Numbered from the stretch's first letter, positions 44,039 to 53,903 are shown. The stretch is 64,000 nt of DNA from an uncultured Blautia sp. (GCA_900539525.1 UQCM01000008.1:1-64000); one strand, 5' to 3'. Notes: generated by a model from the letters alone, not told the origin. Numbers and translations: made by a program.

Positions 44039-45100
44039 TTACCTGTTTTCGTCAAATTTCAGGATCTCTTCCCGGAGTGCCGAAAGCAGCTGGTCTTCCG
44101 GCACTTTCCGGATCACTTCGCCTTTGCGGATCAGCAGGCCCTCGCCTTTTCCGCCGGCGATCCCAAGGTCTGCCTCCTTTGCCTCTCCCGGTCCGTTTAC
44201 CACACAGCCCATCACGGCTACTTTCAGGTTCTTCGGAATATCCTCCACCATGTTTTCCACCTGGTTGGCAAGGCCGATCAGGTCGATCTGCGTCCGTCCG
44301 CAGGTCGGACAGGAAACCACCTCGATGCCGCCCTTTCGAAGTCCCAGGGTGCGAAGGATCAGCTTTGCAGACTTGATCTCCTCTAACGGGTCACCGGTAA
44401 GCGACACCCGGATCGTATCTCCGATTCCCTGCGACAGGATGATGCCAAGGCCCACGGCAGATTTGATATTTCCCGACAGAAGTGTGCCGGATTCCGTGAT
44501 TCCCACATGCAGCGGATAATCTGTCTTTTCCGCGATCATCTCATGGGCTCTGGCACACATCATCACATCCGAGGATTTGATACTGATCACCAGATTCTCA
44601 TAACCCATATCCTCGATCAGATGTACCTTGTCCAGAGCGCTTTCCACAATTCCCTCTGCCGTCACACCATGGTACTTTTCCACCAGCTCTTTCTCCAGAG
44701 ATCCGCTGTTGACGCCTACCCGGATCGGGATATTCCTCTCCCTTGCCACATCCACCACGGCTTTCACTCTGTCACTGCTTCCGATATTCCCCGGATTGAT
44801 CCGGATCTTATCCGCCCCGTTCTCCATCGCTGCGATCGCCAGCCGGTAATCAAAATGAATATCCGCCACCAGAGGAATATGGATTTCCTTCCGGATCTCT
44901 CCCAGGGCTTTCGCCGCCTCCATGGTCGGCACGGCACAGCGGATGATATCGCAGCCTGCCGCCTCCAGACGCAGGATCTGCTCCACGGTCGCCTTTACAT
45001 CTTCGGTCTTTGTGTTTGTCATGGACTGAATCAGCACCGGGTTCCCGCCGCCGATGACCCTGTTACCGATCTTTATTGCTTTTGTGTGTTCTCTGTACAT
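44039..45100 (-). CDS. ispG: 4-hydroxy-3-methylbut-2-enyl diphosphate synthase
   Basis: 353-residue [4Fe-4S] enzyme of the MEP pathway, converting MEcPP to HMBPP. TIM-barrel start VLIQSMTNTKTEDV, RINPGNIG and VGVNSGSL; the cluster ligands lie in SCPTCGR and MGCVVNGPGEA near the C-terminus. GTGGAGGAAAAAAT fixes the start. It is co-transcribed with polC and overlapped at its start by a possible small membrane-protein gene. Confidence 0.96.
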   Translation of the reverse strand: MYREHTKAIKIGNRVIGGGNPVLIQSMTNTKTEDVKATVEQILRLEAAGCDIIRCAVPTMEAAKALGEIRKEIHIPLVADIHFDYRLAIAAMENGADKIRINPGNIGSSDRVKAVVDVARERNIPIRVGVNSGSLEKELVEKYHGVTAEGIVESALDKVHLIEDMGYENLVISIKSSDVMMCARAHEMIAEKTDYPLHVGITESGTLLSGNIKSAVGLGIILSQGIGDTIRVSLTGDPLEEIKSAKLILRTLGLRKGGIEVVSCPTCGRTQIDLIGLANQVENMVEDIPKNLKVAVMGCVVNGPGEAKEADLGIAGGKGEGLLIRKGEVIRKVPEDQLLSALREEILKFDENR

Positions 45101-45246
45101 ATTTTTTCCTCCACTTTCATCCGGATATTCTGCTCTTCGTTCATTTTCATGATGCCTTCGTTACTGTTCTGAGAAGTCATGTTTTCCCTATCATAACACC
45201 AGAAGCAGAAAAAAACAATGGCTGTAAAAAGTAACCATTTTAGCAT
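45073..45246 (-). CDS. Possible small membrane protein overlapping ispG
   Basis: 57 codons beginning MLKWLLFTAIVFFCFW, a single transmembrane segment followed by a polar, charged tail. A strong GGGAGGTTTCA ribosome-binding site precedes the ATG, and the frame runs 28 bases into ispG, which would couple their translation. No homologue is recognised. Its start overlaps the candidate GH101 promoter on the other strand. The good RBS and membrane helix favour reality; short length and lack of known family argue against. Confidence 0.4.
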   Translation of the reverse strand: MLKWLLFTAIVFFCFWCYDRENMTSQNSNEGIMKMNEEQNIRMKVEEKICTENTQKQ

Positions 45247-45274
45247 TGAAACCTCCCGCCGCTCATGAGATAAT
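45246..45274 (+). promoter_or_regulatory. Candidate GH101 promoter
   Basis: TTGAAA (45246-45251), 17-base spacer, GATAAT (45269-45274), 62 bases before the start codon. Confidence 0.55.
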
Positions 45275-45335
45275 GACACCTATAGGAAACAGGGAGATTA
45301 TCTGCTGTTTTACTGCAAGGAAAGGAGTTAAACAC

Positions 45336-48300
45336 ATGAAAAAGAAAAAAGGAAAACGTCTTTTTTCATCGGTTCTGTCGGCGGCGATGATCCTGTCAGC
45401 GGTACCCGCACTTCCGCCCGTTCTTGCTGCGGAAGAGATTGTGGCTTTTACGGACCGGGTGAGCAAAGAAAGTGACGTCTTTACGTATCACAGAGACTTT
45501 TCAAAGGGTCTTGAGAATTTTGTAAAGGTTTCTTCGGACGGAACACTGGAGGCCGGCGAATCATCTGCCTCCATGTCGGGAAACGGGATTTTTATTGATC
45601 AGAATTCCGTATCTGTAAAAAACACAGAGGTGGAATTCACCTTCAATCCCAAAAATGTAAGCTGCGATTACGGTGTGATCCTGCGCTATGTAAGCCCTCA
45701 GGAATATCTCTACGTGGGTCCTGCCAGCCAGAATAACCAGCACTACACCAACTGGGGAGTCTACAACCAGAACGGAAAGGTTGCAGATATCAGTGATGCG
45801 GGCTTTATCCTGGATGGACGCACCACCCCCTATAAGATCAAAGTCCGTGCTGTGGAGAATGTGATCACCGTTTTCATCGACAATGAAGTGATCTATTCCA
45901 AAGCGGTAAACAATATCACACAGAATGCCGGAAAGATCGGCTTTCGCACGACCCGGTACACCGGCATGGATGTTTACGAATTTACCCAGCGGGACGCCCA
46001 GAAGCTGCAGGCTGCTGCCACAGCGGCAGAAACCGCCTCGATCTCCTCTGAGGCAATGACCGTCTCCATGGACGGAGATTTCCCTCGCGTGATTTCGTAT
46101 ACCCTGAAGAGCGGCTCTGTCGTCCCCGGTCAGGAAACACCACTTTACTATGTGGAGATCAATAACAGGATCTATGACAATGCCCGCGTGACATCCAAAG
46201 CATCGTCAGATGGCATGATCTACCACATGGAGATTCCGGAGGAGAACTCTTCCGATATCCGATATGCTTTTGATGTCTCCTATACGGTAACGGGAAATGT
46301 CCTGGAAATGAAGCTATTACATATTCAGGATGAAAAGAATCCCATTTACACCATCAATTTTCCGGAGCAGAGCATGGTCTCCATGGCAAGCACTGCCCCG
46401 AACGCTCAGCTGAGGGTCAATAACTTTCAGGCAGAAACAAAATCGAACCTTTCCGCAAGAGCGGCGCAGGGCGGATTCTCCGAAACCTCTCTTGCTGTCT
46501 TAAGCTGTGACAATGCCGCTGCCGCTATAAGCGGAGAATCCTACAAAAACCGGAAAGAAATCGCCTATAAGACGACCGACTGCGGAGATCATACCTCTAC
46601 CGGACTGTGGCTGAACGAATTCACCTACCGGGGTGTGGACGGCGAGATCGAGATCCGGGAGCCCCGGGCGAGGGCTGCCGTTGTCGGCGACAGCAACAGT
46701 GATGGAAAGATCGACTATCAGGATGGAGCCATCGCGCTCCGTGATCTGTGCATGGAAAGAAAAACAGGTGCCGATGTGGTAACCTCCACCTGGCCTATGA
46801 TCGCCATGAATGTAGGCTCAGAAGCCCAGTACCCGTTCCTCCGGATCCTGGATAATATCAAAAAAGTCAGTCTGGCAACCGACGGTTTTGGCCAGAATGT
46901 AATCATCAAGGGCTATCAGTCGGAAGGACATGACGCCTCTCATCCGGATTTTGCCAATTACAATCAGAGAGCCGGAGGACTGGAGGATTTCAACACGCTT
47001 TTGGACTGTTCAGAGGATTACAATGCCAAAGTAGGTATCCACATCAACCACACCGATGTCTATCCGGAGGCACCCCAGTACGGCAAGCTGGCTTCCAGCC
47101 TCGGTGCCTGGTCCTGGTATGATTCCTCCGTGGGAACCATCCGCGAGAATGATGATCTGGACAAATCAGAAAACGGCCTTGACGGAAGGCTGGCAAAGCT
47201 CTTTGATACAGATACACAGAACCGGCTGGATACCGTCTATGTGGATGTGTTTTTCGGAACACGCTGGCCGATGTACAAGCTGGTTGACAATATCAACCGC
47301 CGGAATATAGTGCTGGGAACGGAATACGTCGATGAAATGGTATCCTACAGCGCATTTGCCCATCATATTGGTTCGGATTTCGGCGGTGCAGGCAATCTGG
47401 TACGGTTTGTAAATCACAATCAGGCGGATATCTTCACCAGCCACCAGCTCTTCCGCGGAGCAGACAGCCGGAACAATGAGCAGATCGGTATCAACGGATG
47501 GCAGGGAGCAAAGAACCTGAATACGGCACTGACTGCTTTTTACACAAAGATCCTCCCGAACAAATATCTGGCGAATTTCCCGGTCATGCAGTATGAAAAT
47601 GATACAAAGGCTGTACTGGGTACCGGCGGTGAAGTGGTCACACAGATGGTAAACGGTGTGAATGTCATCACAAAGGATGGTAAGAAGATAGCCGAGGGAA
47701 ATCTGATGTTTATCCCGTGGAATCCGAAGGCCGAGGAGAAAATCTATCACTACAATCCATCCGGCGGCACTTCCACCTGGGATCTTCCGGATTCCTGGGG
47801 TACTGTCAGCAGCGTGAAGCTCTACCGTCTCTCCGATAAAGGAAAGACTCTTGCCGATACCCTTACCGTGTCGGGCGGAAAGGTGACCATCCAGGCGGAA
47901 GCCGGGACCGGCTATGTGCTTTATCCCGGCCAGACGACACCGGATATGACTTCCGCAGATACCATGGAATGGTCCACCGGTTCTCCGGTAAAGGATATGG
48001 GATTTGATTCCCAGAGCTTCCGCTACTGGAAGAAGGATGTGGCTGCTGACCATATCGTGATCGAGAACAATGCCCTCGGCAACAGCCATCTGTACATTAA
48101 AGGAACAAAGGCAGGTGAAGTCAGCCAGGAAATCACCGGTCTGATCCCCGGCCAGTCCTACAGCGCATCCGTCTGGGCGATCACCGATGACGGAAGAAAG
48201 GCTTCCATTAAAGTGGACAACGCAGGTACGGTTCTGGAAAACTATATGACACGTTCCAATGTCACTTACGGCTATCACCATAACGACAAATACCAGACGA

Positions 48301-51137
48301 ATGCACAGAGAATGTCCGTCCGTTTTACTGCGGTGTCCGATACTGCAACGCTGACGCTTGCTGCAGAACCCGGCAGCAGTGCATCCTCCGTTGTGGATTT
48401 TGACGATGTGCGCGTGATGAAATGCGGCTTGACAGATCCCGGAAAACATACGTATTTTGAAGACTTCGAAAACGTGGATCAGGGGCTCGGTATCTTCGTA
48501 TCTACAGAATCCGACCAGTCTCATCTGGCACAGAGAAATCCGGTGAATCCGGAATACACCCCGGATGTGATCTCGGGAACCTACTCTCTGAAGGTCAGAG
48601 CGGGCGATTATATGCGTACGATCCCTTCTACGGTACGTTTTCTGCCTGAAACAGAGTATACCGTAAGACTCGAGTATAAAGCAGGCACCGCAAACGCTTT
48701 CACACTCGGCATCAGATCCGATAAGGCTTCCGAAGCCGGAGACACGGAACATGCTGTCCTTGCCACTGCTGCTTCCACCCTTGGAAATATGGCAAAGGGA
48801 ACTCTGGAAGTAAAGTTTACTACCGGGGCATATGATGACTATTATCTTGACATCACCAGAAATGCCGGCACCGAATACAGCATCGACAATGTTTCCATCG
48901 ATGGCACAAAGCCCATGAATGCGACGACCCTCGGAGAATTGATCGCTGATGCAAATGCTTTAAAGGAAAGCGATTACACACCGGATTCCTGGAAGGCGAT
49001 CCGCGAGGCAGTTACACAGGCAGAAGCACTGCTGCGTCAGGAGAACCCTGACCAGGAGGATATCATAACTGTCTACCGGGCTTTGGATGCCGCTCTGTAT
49101 GAAGCTGTAAAATATGCAGACAGGGAGCAGAAAGATCTGCTCGCTGCACAGGTAAACGCTCTGAAGGCGCTGCCTTCCGGCGACTACATCGCTGATTTCA
49201 AATGGCTGACTCTTCAGTACAGCCTGAAAGATGCAGAAACACTTTTAAAGGATGCCAAAGCAACCGCTCCTCAGATCGAAGAGATGCTCATCACTCTGGA
49301 AAGCGTCCGTCTGGAATTGCAGCCGGTCGTAGACCGCAGAGCGTTTCTGAATGTGCTCGCAAAGGCCGGTGCGGTTGACAGGAATACCGTGGTCGACGGC
49401 CAGGAGCTTCAGACGTTCCTTTCCGCACTGGAAGAAGCTTCCGCCCTCAACAGCAAGGCCGGTGTCACCGCACAGGAGATTTCCTCTGCATGTGCCAAAC
49501 TGACAGCTGCCTATGAAGCCATTGTGCTCAAGGATACCCCTCTTGGTTCTATGATCTTCGATGTGCTGGAGAATCTTAGGGCTGAAAGAGAATACTTTAC
49601 CGATGAGAACTGGACAGCTCTGCAGGAAGCAAAGAATCAGCTGGAAGCTCTGCGCACATCCTCCGGGGTTTCTGTCAGCGCATACTTTGCGATCCTGGAA
49701 AAACTGAATGCTGCCCTTGCCGGCCGACAGAATACTCCGGTACTCACGGACAGCCTGAAGCTGGATCCAGGAAGTTTTACCGTAACCTGTGACAATGAGA
49801 ATCCGCTGGCCGGCAGCGAAGGCCCTGTTTCGCTGGCCTTTGACAATGACCCGGATACCTTCTGGCACAGCAATTACACCCCGGCTCCCCAGGCCCTTCC
49901 TGCAACCATCGACATTGACCTTGGAAGTCCCTGTGAGATCAACCGGTTCTCTTATCTGTGCCGTTCAGGCGGCGGAAGAAACGGAATGGTTACCGATTAT
50001 GATCTTTACTATATGAACGCCGCATCCGGTCAATGGGTTCCTCTGGTGGAAGGCGGTTCCTTTAACAATGATCTTACCGTCGAGAAGGTATCCTTCAAAC
50101 CGGTACAGACACAAAAGGTGCGGTTTGTCGTAAAGGAGGGTGTGGGCGGCTTCGGAAGTGCGGCTGAGCTTTCTGTTTACAAAAAGATCACCGATATGAA
50201 TGCGCTGCAGCTTGCGATTTCAGATTTCGATGCTCTGGACCGGGATCTGTATACTCCTGAAAGCCTGGCCGAACTGGAAAAACAAATCCAGAGAGCCAGA
50301 ATGCAGATCACAGATGTGAATACCTCTCAGGAAGCAGCTGATCTTCTTCTCCGTCTGATCGAGAGGGCAGAGGATGCCCTGGTTCCCGTTCCGACACAAA
50401 CGGATCTGAGGATTCTGCAGGCCTGTATCCGGGATGCTGATACACTGCCCTTAAAGGATTACAAAAATACGGAAGCATTTGCAAAGGCTCTGACCACTGC
50501 GAAAGCAGTTCTGGCCAGTCCTTCCTCGCAGAAGGATGCCCGGGATGCGGCACTGACACTGTATGCAGCTCAGAAAGCACTGGTAAAGGCTGATACATCA
50601 CAGCCTGATAAGCCATCCGCTCTTCTGGATCTGTCGAAGGCCGTGATCTCTCCGATCCCGGATATGGCTTATACCGGAAAAGCGATCACACCACAGCCGC
50701 GTGTGTCTCTGAATGGAAAGGCACTGACAAATGGCACGGACTATGTCCTTACTTTCCTTAACAATACCAATCCCGGAAAAGCATCTGTCCGTATCACCGG
50801 CAAAGGCAGTTATACGGGAAGCTGTACTGCTTTCTTCCGTATCGTCCCGAAAAAGGCAGTTCTGTCAAAGGCTCTGAAATATAAGACAAAGGCCCTGAAG
50901 CTGAGCTGGAAGAGGGATAAAAAGTCAGACGGCTATCAGATCTTCTGCTCCACCAGCAGAAAGTTCAGCGGAAAGGTGAAAAAGATCTCTGTAACAAAGA
51001 ACAAGACAACCTCAAGCATCATCCGGAGCCTGAAGAGCAAAAAGACGTATTACGTGCGTATCCGTTCCTATAAGACCATCGACGGTAAAAAGGCATACGG
51101 GGCATTCAGTAAGACGAAAAAAGTAAAGGTGAAATAA
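45336..51137 (+). CDS. Secreted GH101 endo-alpha-N-acetylgalactosaminidase
   Basis: 1933 residues. It releases core-1 disaccharide (Gal-beta1,3-GalNAc) from Ser/Thr of mucin-type glycoproteins. Signal peptide (1-30; KKKKGKR then hydrophobic, VLAAEE), N-terminal beta-sandwich region, an EF-hand-like calcium loop (DSNSDGKIDYQDG from Asp452), then the GH101 barrel with probable nucleophile Asp637 (VYVDVFF) and acid/base Glu663 (LGTEYVDE). After this come carbohydrate-binding-like beta domains, four FIVAR-like helical repeats from about 1193, an F5/8-type C (CBM32-like) domain at about 1474-1615, and a C-terminal Ig-like plus Fn3-like pair. No LPXTG anchor or dockerin pair is seen, so it is probably released or held non-covalently. 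AAAGGAG sets the start. Confidence 0.95.
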   Translation: MKKKKGKRLFSSVLSAAMILSAVPALPPVLAAEEIVAFTDRVSKESDVFTYHRDFSKGLENFVKVSSDGTLEAGESSASMSGNGIFIDQNSVSVKNTEVEFTFNPKNVSCDYGVILRYVSPQEYLYVGPASQNNQHYTNWGVYNQNGKVADISDAGFILDGRTTPYKIKVRAVENVITVFIDNEVIYSKAVNNITQNAGKIGFRTTRYTGMDVYEFTQRDAQKLQAAATAAETASISSEAMTVSMDGDFPRVISYTLKSGSVVPGQETPLYYVEINNRIYDNARVTSKASSDGMIYHMEIPEENSSDIRYAFDVSYTVTGNVLEMKLLHIQDEKNPIYTINFPEQSMVSMASTAPNAQLRVNNFQAETKSNLSARAAQGGFSETSLAVLSCDNAAAAISGESYKNRKEIAYKTTDCGDHTSTGLWLNEFTYRGVDGEIEIREPRARAAVVGDSNSDGKIDYQDGAIALRDLCMERKTGADVVTSTWPMIAMNVGSEAQYPFLRILDNIKKVSLATDGFGQNVIIKGYQSEGHDASHPDFANYNQRAGGLEDFNTLLDCSEDYNAKVGIHINHTDVYPEAPQYGKLASSLGAWSWYDSSVGTIRENDDLDKSENGLDGRLAKLFDTDTQNRLDTVYVDVFFGTRWPMYKLVDNINRRNIVLGTEYVDEMVSYSAFAHHIGSDFGGAGNLVRFVNHNQADIFTSHQLFRGADSRNNEQIGINGWQGAKNLNTALTAFYTKILPNKYLANFPVMQYENDTKAVLGTGGEVVTQMVNGVNVITKDGKKIAEGNLMFIPWNPKAEEKIYHYNPSGGTSTWDLPDSWGTVSSVKLYRLSDKGKTLADTLTVSGGKVTIQAEAGTGYVLYPGQTTPDMTSADTMEWSTGSPVKDMGFDSQSFRYWKKDVAADHIVIENNALGNSHLYIKGTKAGEVSQEITGLIPGQSYSASVWAITDDGRKASIKVDNAGTVLENYMTRSNVTYGYHHNDKYQTNAQRMSVRFTAVSDTATLTLAAEPGSSASSVVDFDDVRVMKCGLTDPGKHTYFEDFENVDQGLGIFVSTESDQSHLAQRNPVNPEYTPDVISGTYSLKVRAGDYMRTIPSTVRFLPETEYTVRLEYKAGTANAFTLGIRSDKASEAGDTEHAVLATAASTLGNMAKGTLEVKFTTGAYDDYYLDITRNAGTEYSIDNVSIDGTKPMNATTLGELIADANALKESDYTPDSWKAIREAVTQAEALLRQENPDQEDIITVYRALDAALYEAVKYADREQKDLLAAQVNALKALPSGDYIADFKWLTLQYSLKDAETLLKDAKATAPQIEEMLITLESVRLELQPVVDRRAFLNVLAKAGAVDRNTVVDGQELQTFLSALEEASALNSKAGVTAQEISSACAKLTAAYEAIVLKDTPLGSMIFDVLENLRAEREYFTDENWTALQEAKNQLEALRTSSGVSVSAYFAILEKLNAALAGRQNTPVLTDSLKLDPGSFTVTCDNENPLAGSEGPVSLAFDNDPDTFWHSNYTPAPQALPATIDIDLGSPCEINRFSYLCRSGGGRNGMVTDYDLYYMNAASGQWVPLVEGGSFNNDLTVEKVSFKPVQTQKVRFVVKEGVGGFGSAAELSVYKKITDMNALQLAISDFDALDRDLYTPESLAELEKQIQRARMQITDVNTSQEAADLLLRLIERAEDALVPVPTQTDLRILQACIRDADTLPLKDYKNTEAFAKALTTAKAVLASPSSQKDARDAALTLYAAQKALVKADTSQPDKPSALLDLSKAVISPIPDMAYTGKAITPQPRVSLNGKALTNGTDYVLTFLNNTNPGKASVRITGKGSYTGSCTAFFRIVPKKAVLSKALKYKTKALKLSWKRDKKSDGYQIFCSTSRKFSGKVKKISVTKNKTTSSIIRSLKSKKTYYVRIRSYKTIDGKKAYGAFSKTKKVKVK

Positions 51138-51140
51138 AAG

Positions 51141-51180
51141 AAAAGCCTCGTAGAGGCGGTTTTGCGAATGGACTCTGAAA
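51141..51180. repeat. GAGGCGGTTTTGCGAATG repeat fragment
   Basis: AAAGCCTCGTAGAGGCGG followed by TTTTGCGAATGGACTCTGAA matches the right-hand module of the element at 15302 but lacks the left part. It follows the GH101 stop directly. Confidence 0.55.
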
Positions 51181-51204
51181 TCCGTTGGGGTTTCCTGTAG
51201 AGAG

Positions 51205-51237
51205 AAAATGCCAGAGCATATTATGCCCTGGCATTTT
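51205..51237. terminator. Bidirectional terminator between GH101 and ilvE
   Basis: Arms AAAATGCCAG and CTGGCATTTT with further pairing of GCATA/TATGC; T-runs occur on both strands between two converging genes. Confidence 0.82.
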
Positions 51238-51268
51238 CTATAAAAACATTCCGACAAAGGAGCCTGAT

Positions 51269-52294
51269 CTATTTTATGACATGGATCCATCCTTCCGGCG
51301 CCTGAAGGCGTCCCATCTGGATACCGGTCAGCGTATCATACAGCTTCTGGGTAACCGGTCCCATTGCATCCATACCGCTTGGCAGGCAGATTTCTTTTCC
51401 GTGATCTACGATCTTTCCTACCGGAGAGATGACTGCCGCTGTGCCACACAGACCACATTCTGCAAAATCCTTCACTTCTTCGAAGAGAACCTCTCTCTCC
51501 TCTACCTCCAGTCCCAGATACTCCTTAGCCACATAGATCAGGGAGCGGCGTGTAATGGATGGCAGGATGCTTCCTGACTTCGGTGTCACCACCTTATTGT
51601 CTTTTGTAACAAAGATAAAGTTCGCACCGCCTGTTTCTTCTACCTTTGTTCTGGTAGCCGGATCGAGATACATATTCTCATCGTATCCCTCTTCATGGGC
51701 ATTGACGATCGCATACAGGCTCATGGCGTAATTCAGACCGGCCTTGATATGTCCTGTTCCGTGAGGTGCCGCACGGTCAAAATCACTCACGCGGATCGTC
51801 AGCGGACGGACACCACCCTTAAAGTACGGTCCTACCGGTGTGGTAAACACACGGAACTGATACTCATCTGCCGGCTTTACCCCGATGACAGGATTCGTAC
51901 CAAACATGTAAGGTCTGATATACAAGGTAGCTCCTGAACCATATGGCGGTACATAATCCGCATTTGCCTCTACCGTCCGGTGAACAGCCTCGATAAACCG
52001 CTCCTTAGGAAATACCGGCATTTCCAGTCTCTTGGCAGAATCGATCATACGCTCTGCATTCAGATCCGGGCGGAAAGTAACAATATGTCCATCCTCCGTG
52101 GTATAGGCCTTCAGACCCTCAAAGCAGGTCTGCGCATACTGCAGAACACCTGCGCACTCATTTAATACAACGTTTGCATCCTCTGTCAGAATGCCATCGT
52201 CCCATTTTCCATCCTTGAAATTAGAAACATATCTCATCGCGGTTTCCTGATATGCAAAACCGAGATTTGCCCAGTCAATGTCTTTTTTTGCCAT
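51269..52294 (-). CDS. ilvE: Branched-chain amino-acid aminotransferase
   Basis: 341-residue PLP fold-type IV enzyme of the longer, eukaryote-like BCAT group. The PLP lysine is in HIKAGLNYAMSL; ALYIRPYMFG, TKVEETGGANFIFV and the C-terminal FAECGLCGTAAVISPVG are conserved. It performs the last step of Leu, Ile and Val synthesis. The start has GGAGGAATAAGAT upstream, with a promoter at 52329-52358. A single-gene unit. Confidence 0.95.
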   Translation of the reverse strand: MAKKDIDWANLGFAYQETAMRYVSNFKDGKWDDGILTEDANVVLNECAGVLQYAQTCFEGLKAYTTEDGHIVTFRPDLNAERMIDSAKRLEMPVFPKERFIEAVHRTVEANADYVPPYGSGATLYIRPYMFGTNPVIGVKPADEYQFRVFTTPVGPYFKGGVRPLTIRVSDFDRAAPHGTGHIKAGLNYAMSLYAIVNAHEEGYDENMYLDPATRTKVEETGGANFIFVTKDNKVVTPKSGSILPSITRRSLIYVAKEYLGLEVEEREVLFEEVKDFAECGLCGTAAVISPVGKIVDHGKEICLPSGMDAMGPVTQKLYDTLTGIQMGRLQAPEGWIHVIK

Positions 52295-52328
52295 ATCTTA
52301 TTCCTCCGTAATTCTTTTTACTTGCTCC

Positions 52329-52358
52329 ATTATACCGCAATTTTTCCATTGTGAACAA
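52329..52358 (-). promoter_or_regulatory. Candidate ilvE promoter
   Basis: Minus-strand TTGTTC (52353-52358), 18-base spacer, TATAAT (52329-52334). Confidence 0.6.
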
Positions 52359-52374
52359 AAAGTTTTTAAAAAAT

Positions 52375-52866
52375 CTATTTTTTTCTCTCATACCTGATGA
52401 ACCGGTATTCCAGATCGAAGTAGGTCTGCTCGTCACTCTCACCGGTAATCTCCCAGTCCTCCATATCATCCAGATTCGGAAACCATGCATCTGCTTCGTA
52501 GGTATGCTGGATTTTTGTCACATGTGCCACATCACAGTAAGGCAGCAGTTCTCTGTAAATACTGTCCCCTCCAATGACATAAATGTCCTCACTGTCATAC
52601 GGTTCCAGCGCAGAAAGAAGCTCTTTGGCAGAGTGCACGATGATGGCATCCTTTACCTGATACTCCGTGTTCCTGGTCATCACGATGTTTGTTCTATTCT
52701 TTAATGGCAGTCCGTTCGGAAAGCTCTCCAGGGTCTTCCGTCCCATGACGACCACCTTTCCTGTCGTCGTCTCCCGGAAAAATTTCATATCCTGCGGAAT
52801 ACTCACCAGAAGCCGGTTGTCCTTTCCAATTGCCCATTTTTCATCTACTGCTACAATAAGATTCAT
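52375..52866 (-). CDS. folA: Dihydrofolate reductase
   Basis: 163 residues; reduces dihydrofolate with NADPH. MNLIVAVDEKWAIGKDNRLL, the VVMGRKTLESFP segment, and VIGGDSIYRELLP are the standard DHFR blocks. The start at 52866 is preferred over 52923, since AGGAAGGACAGG lies upstream and it matches family starts. It follows thyA, which generates its substrate; the 57-base gap holds a remnant of a GTTACTGTTCACTCC repeat. Confidence 0.95.
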   Translation of the reverse strand: MNLIVAVDEKWAIGKDNRLLVSIPQDMKFFRETTTGKVVVMGRKTLESFPNGLPLKNRTNIVMTRNTEYQVKDAIIVHSAKELLSALEPYDSEDIYVIGGDSIYRELLPYCDVAHVTKIQHTYEADAWFPNLDDMEDWEITGESDEQTYFDLEYRFIRYERKK

Positions 52867-52923
52867 CCTGTCCTTCCTTTCTTTTACGCCATAGCGGTTA
52901 CTGTTCACTCCGGTCAGCTGCAC

Positions 52924-53775
52924 TTACACCGCTATGGGTATATTTTTTATCTGGGGTCCTGTTACATAGTTTTCTACATGCAGGTCATCCACCGTAAACT
53001 GATAGAAATCCTTAATCTCCGGGTTCAGCCAGACCTTTGGCGCCGGATAAGGTGTCCGGGTGATCAGCTCCTGAACCATGGGCACGTGCCGGTCATAGAT
53101 ATGTGCGTCTGCGATTACATGAAGAAGCTCTCCCGCCTCCATATCACATACCTGTGCCATCATCATCAGCAGCAATGCATACTGGCTCACATTCCAGTTG
53201 TTGGCCGCCAGTACGTCCTGGGAACGCTGGTTCAAGACTGCATTCAGCGTCAGTCTGTCCTTTCCCTTCTCCTGTGTCACATTGAAGGTCATGCTGTAGG
53301 CACAGGGATAAAGATGCATTTCGTGCAGATCTGCATGGACGTAAATATTCGTCATGATGCGCCTGCTGTAGGGATTCTCCTTCAGATCATAAAGCACTCT
53401 GTCTACCTGATCCATCATCCCTTCCTTATAAAGATGCTTCACACCCAGCTGATAACCATAGGCTTTTCCGATGGAACCCTCCTCATCTGCCCAGGAATCC
53501 CAGATATGGCTGTTCAGATCCCTGACATTATTAGATTTCTTCTGCCAGATCCACAGGATCTCATCAAATGCACTTTTCAGTGCCGTCTTTCTTAAAGTAA
53601 GTGCCGGAAACTCCTTTCTCAAATCGTACCGGTTCACCACACCGAAGCGTTTGATGGTGTACGCCGACTCTCCGTTATCCTCCCAGACGGGACGCACCTT
53701 CTCACCTTCCGTACTCACACCATTCTCTATAATATCCTTACACATGGAAATAAATATCTGATCCGCATAGCTCAT
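52924..53775 (-). CDS. thyA: Thymidylate synthase
   Basis: 283 residues; methylates dUMP to dTMP using methylene-tetrahydrofolate. The nucleophile is Cys158 in LYPCAYSMTF; NQRSQDVLAANNWNV is the phosphate/dUMP-binding segment and DAHIYDRHV the C-terminal dUMP contact. It is a ThyA-type enzyme, of the less common subgroup with YPCAYSM in place of PPCH. AAGGAGATTTCAGGAA precedes the start. Operon with folA. Confidence 0.94.
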   Translation of the reverse strand: MSYADQIFISMCKDIIENGVSTEGEKVRPVWEDNGESAYTIKRFGVVNRYDLRKEFPALTLRKTALKSAFDEILWIWQKKSNNVRDLNSHIWDSWADEEGSIGKAYGYQLGVKHLYKEGMMDQVDRVLYDLKENPYSRRIMTNIYVHADLHEMHLYPCAYSMTFNVTQEKGKDRLTLNAVLNQRSQDVLAANNWNVSQYALLLMMMAQVCDMEAGELLHVIADAHIYDRHVPMVQELITRTPYPAPKVWLNPEIKDFYQFTVDDLHVENYVTGPQIKNIPIAV

Positions 53776-53807
53776 TTCCTGAAATCTCCTTCTTCATTAT
53801 TATGTTA

Positions 53808-53903
53808 GTAACTGTTCAGAGTCATACAGATTTATAAATATTTGCCTTGGGGAGCCCTCTCACCGGAGGCAAATTCTATAAATCTATCGGGCGAGAGCAG
53901 CAG
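53808..53903. repeat. GTAACTGTTCAGAGTC element, left part
   Basis: About 96 bases nearly identical to the left two-thirds of the element at 15302-15454. The right inverted end is missing. It ends 20 bases before the stop of the DHHW gene. Confidence 0.7.

Noticed and set aside
47166..48752. Long open frame (528 codons) antisense to the GH101 gene
   Set aside because: No recognisable family and no supporting promoter; the sense frame is a clear GH101 protein.
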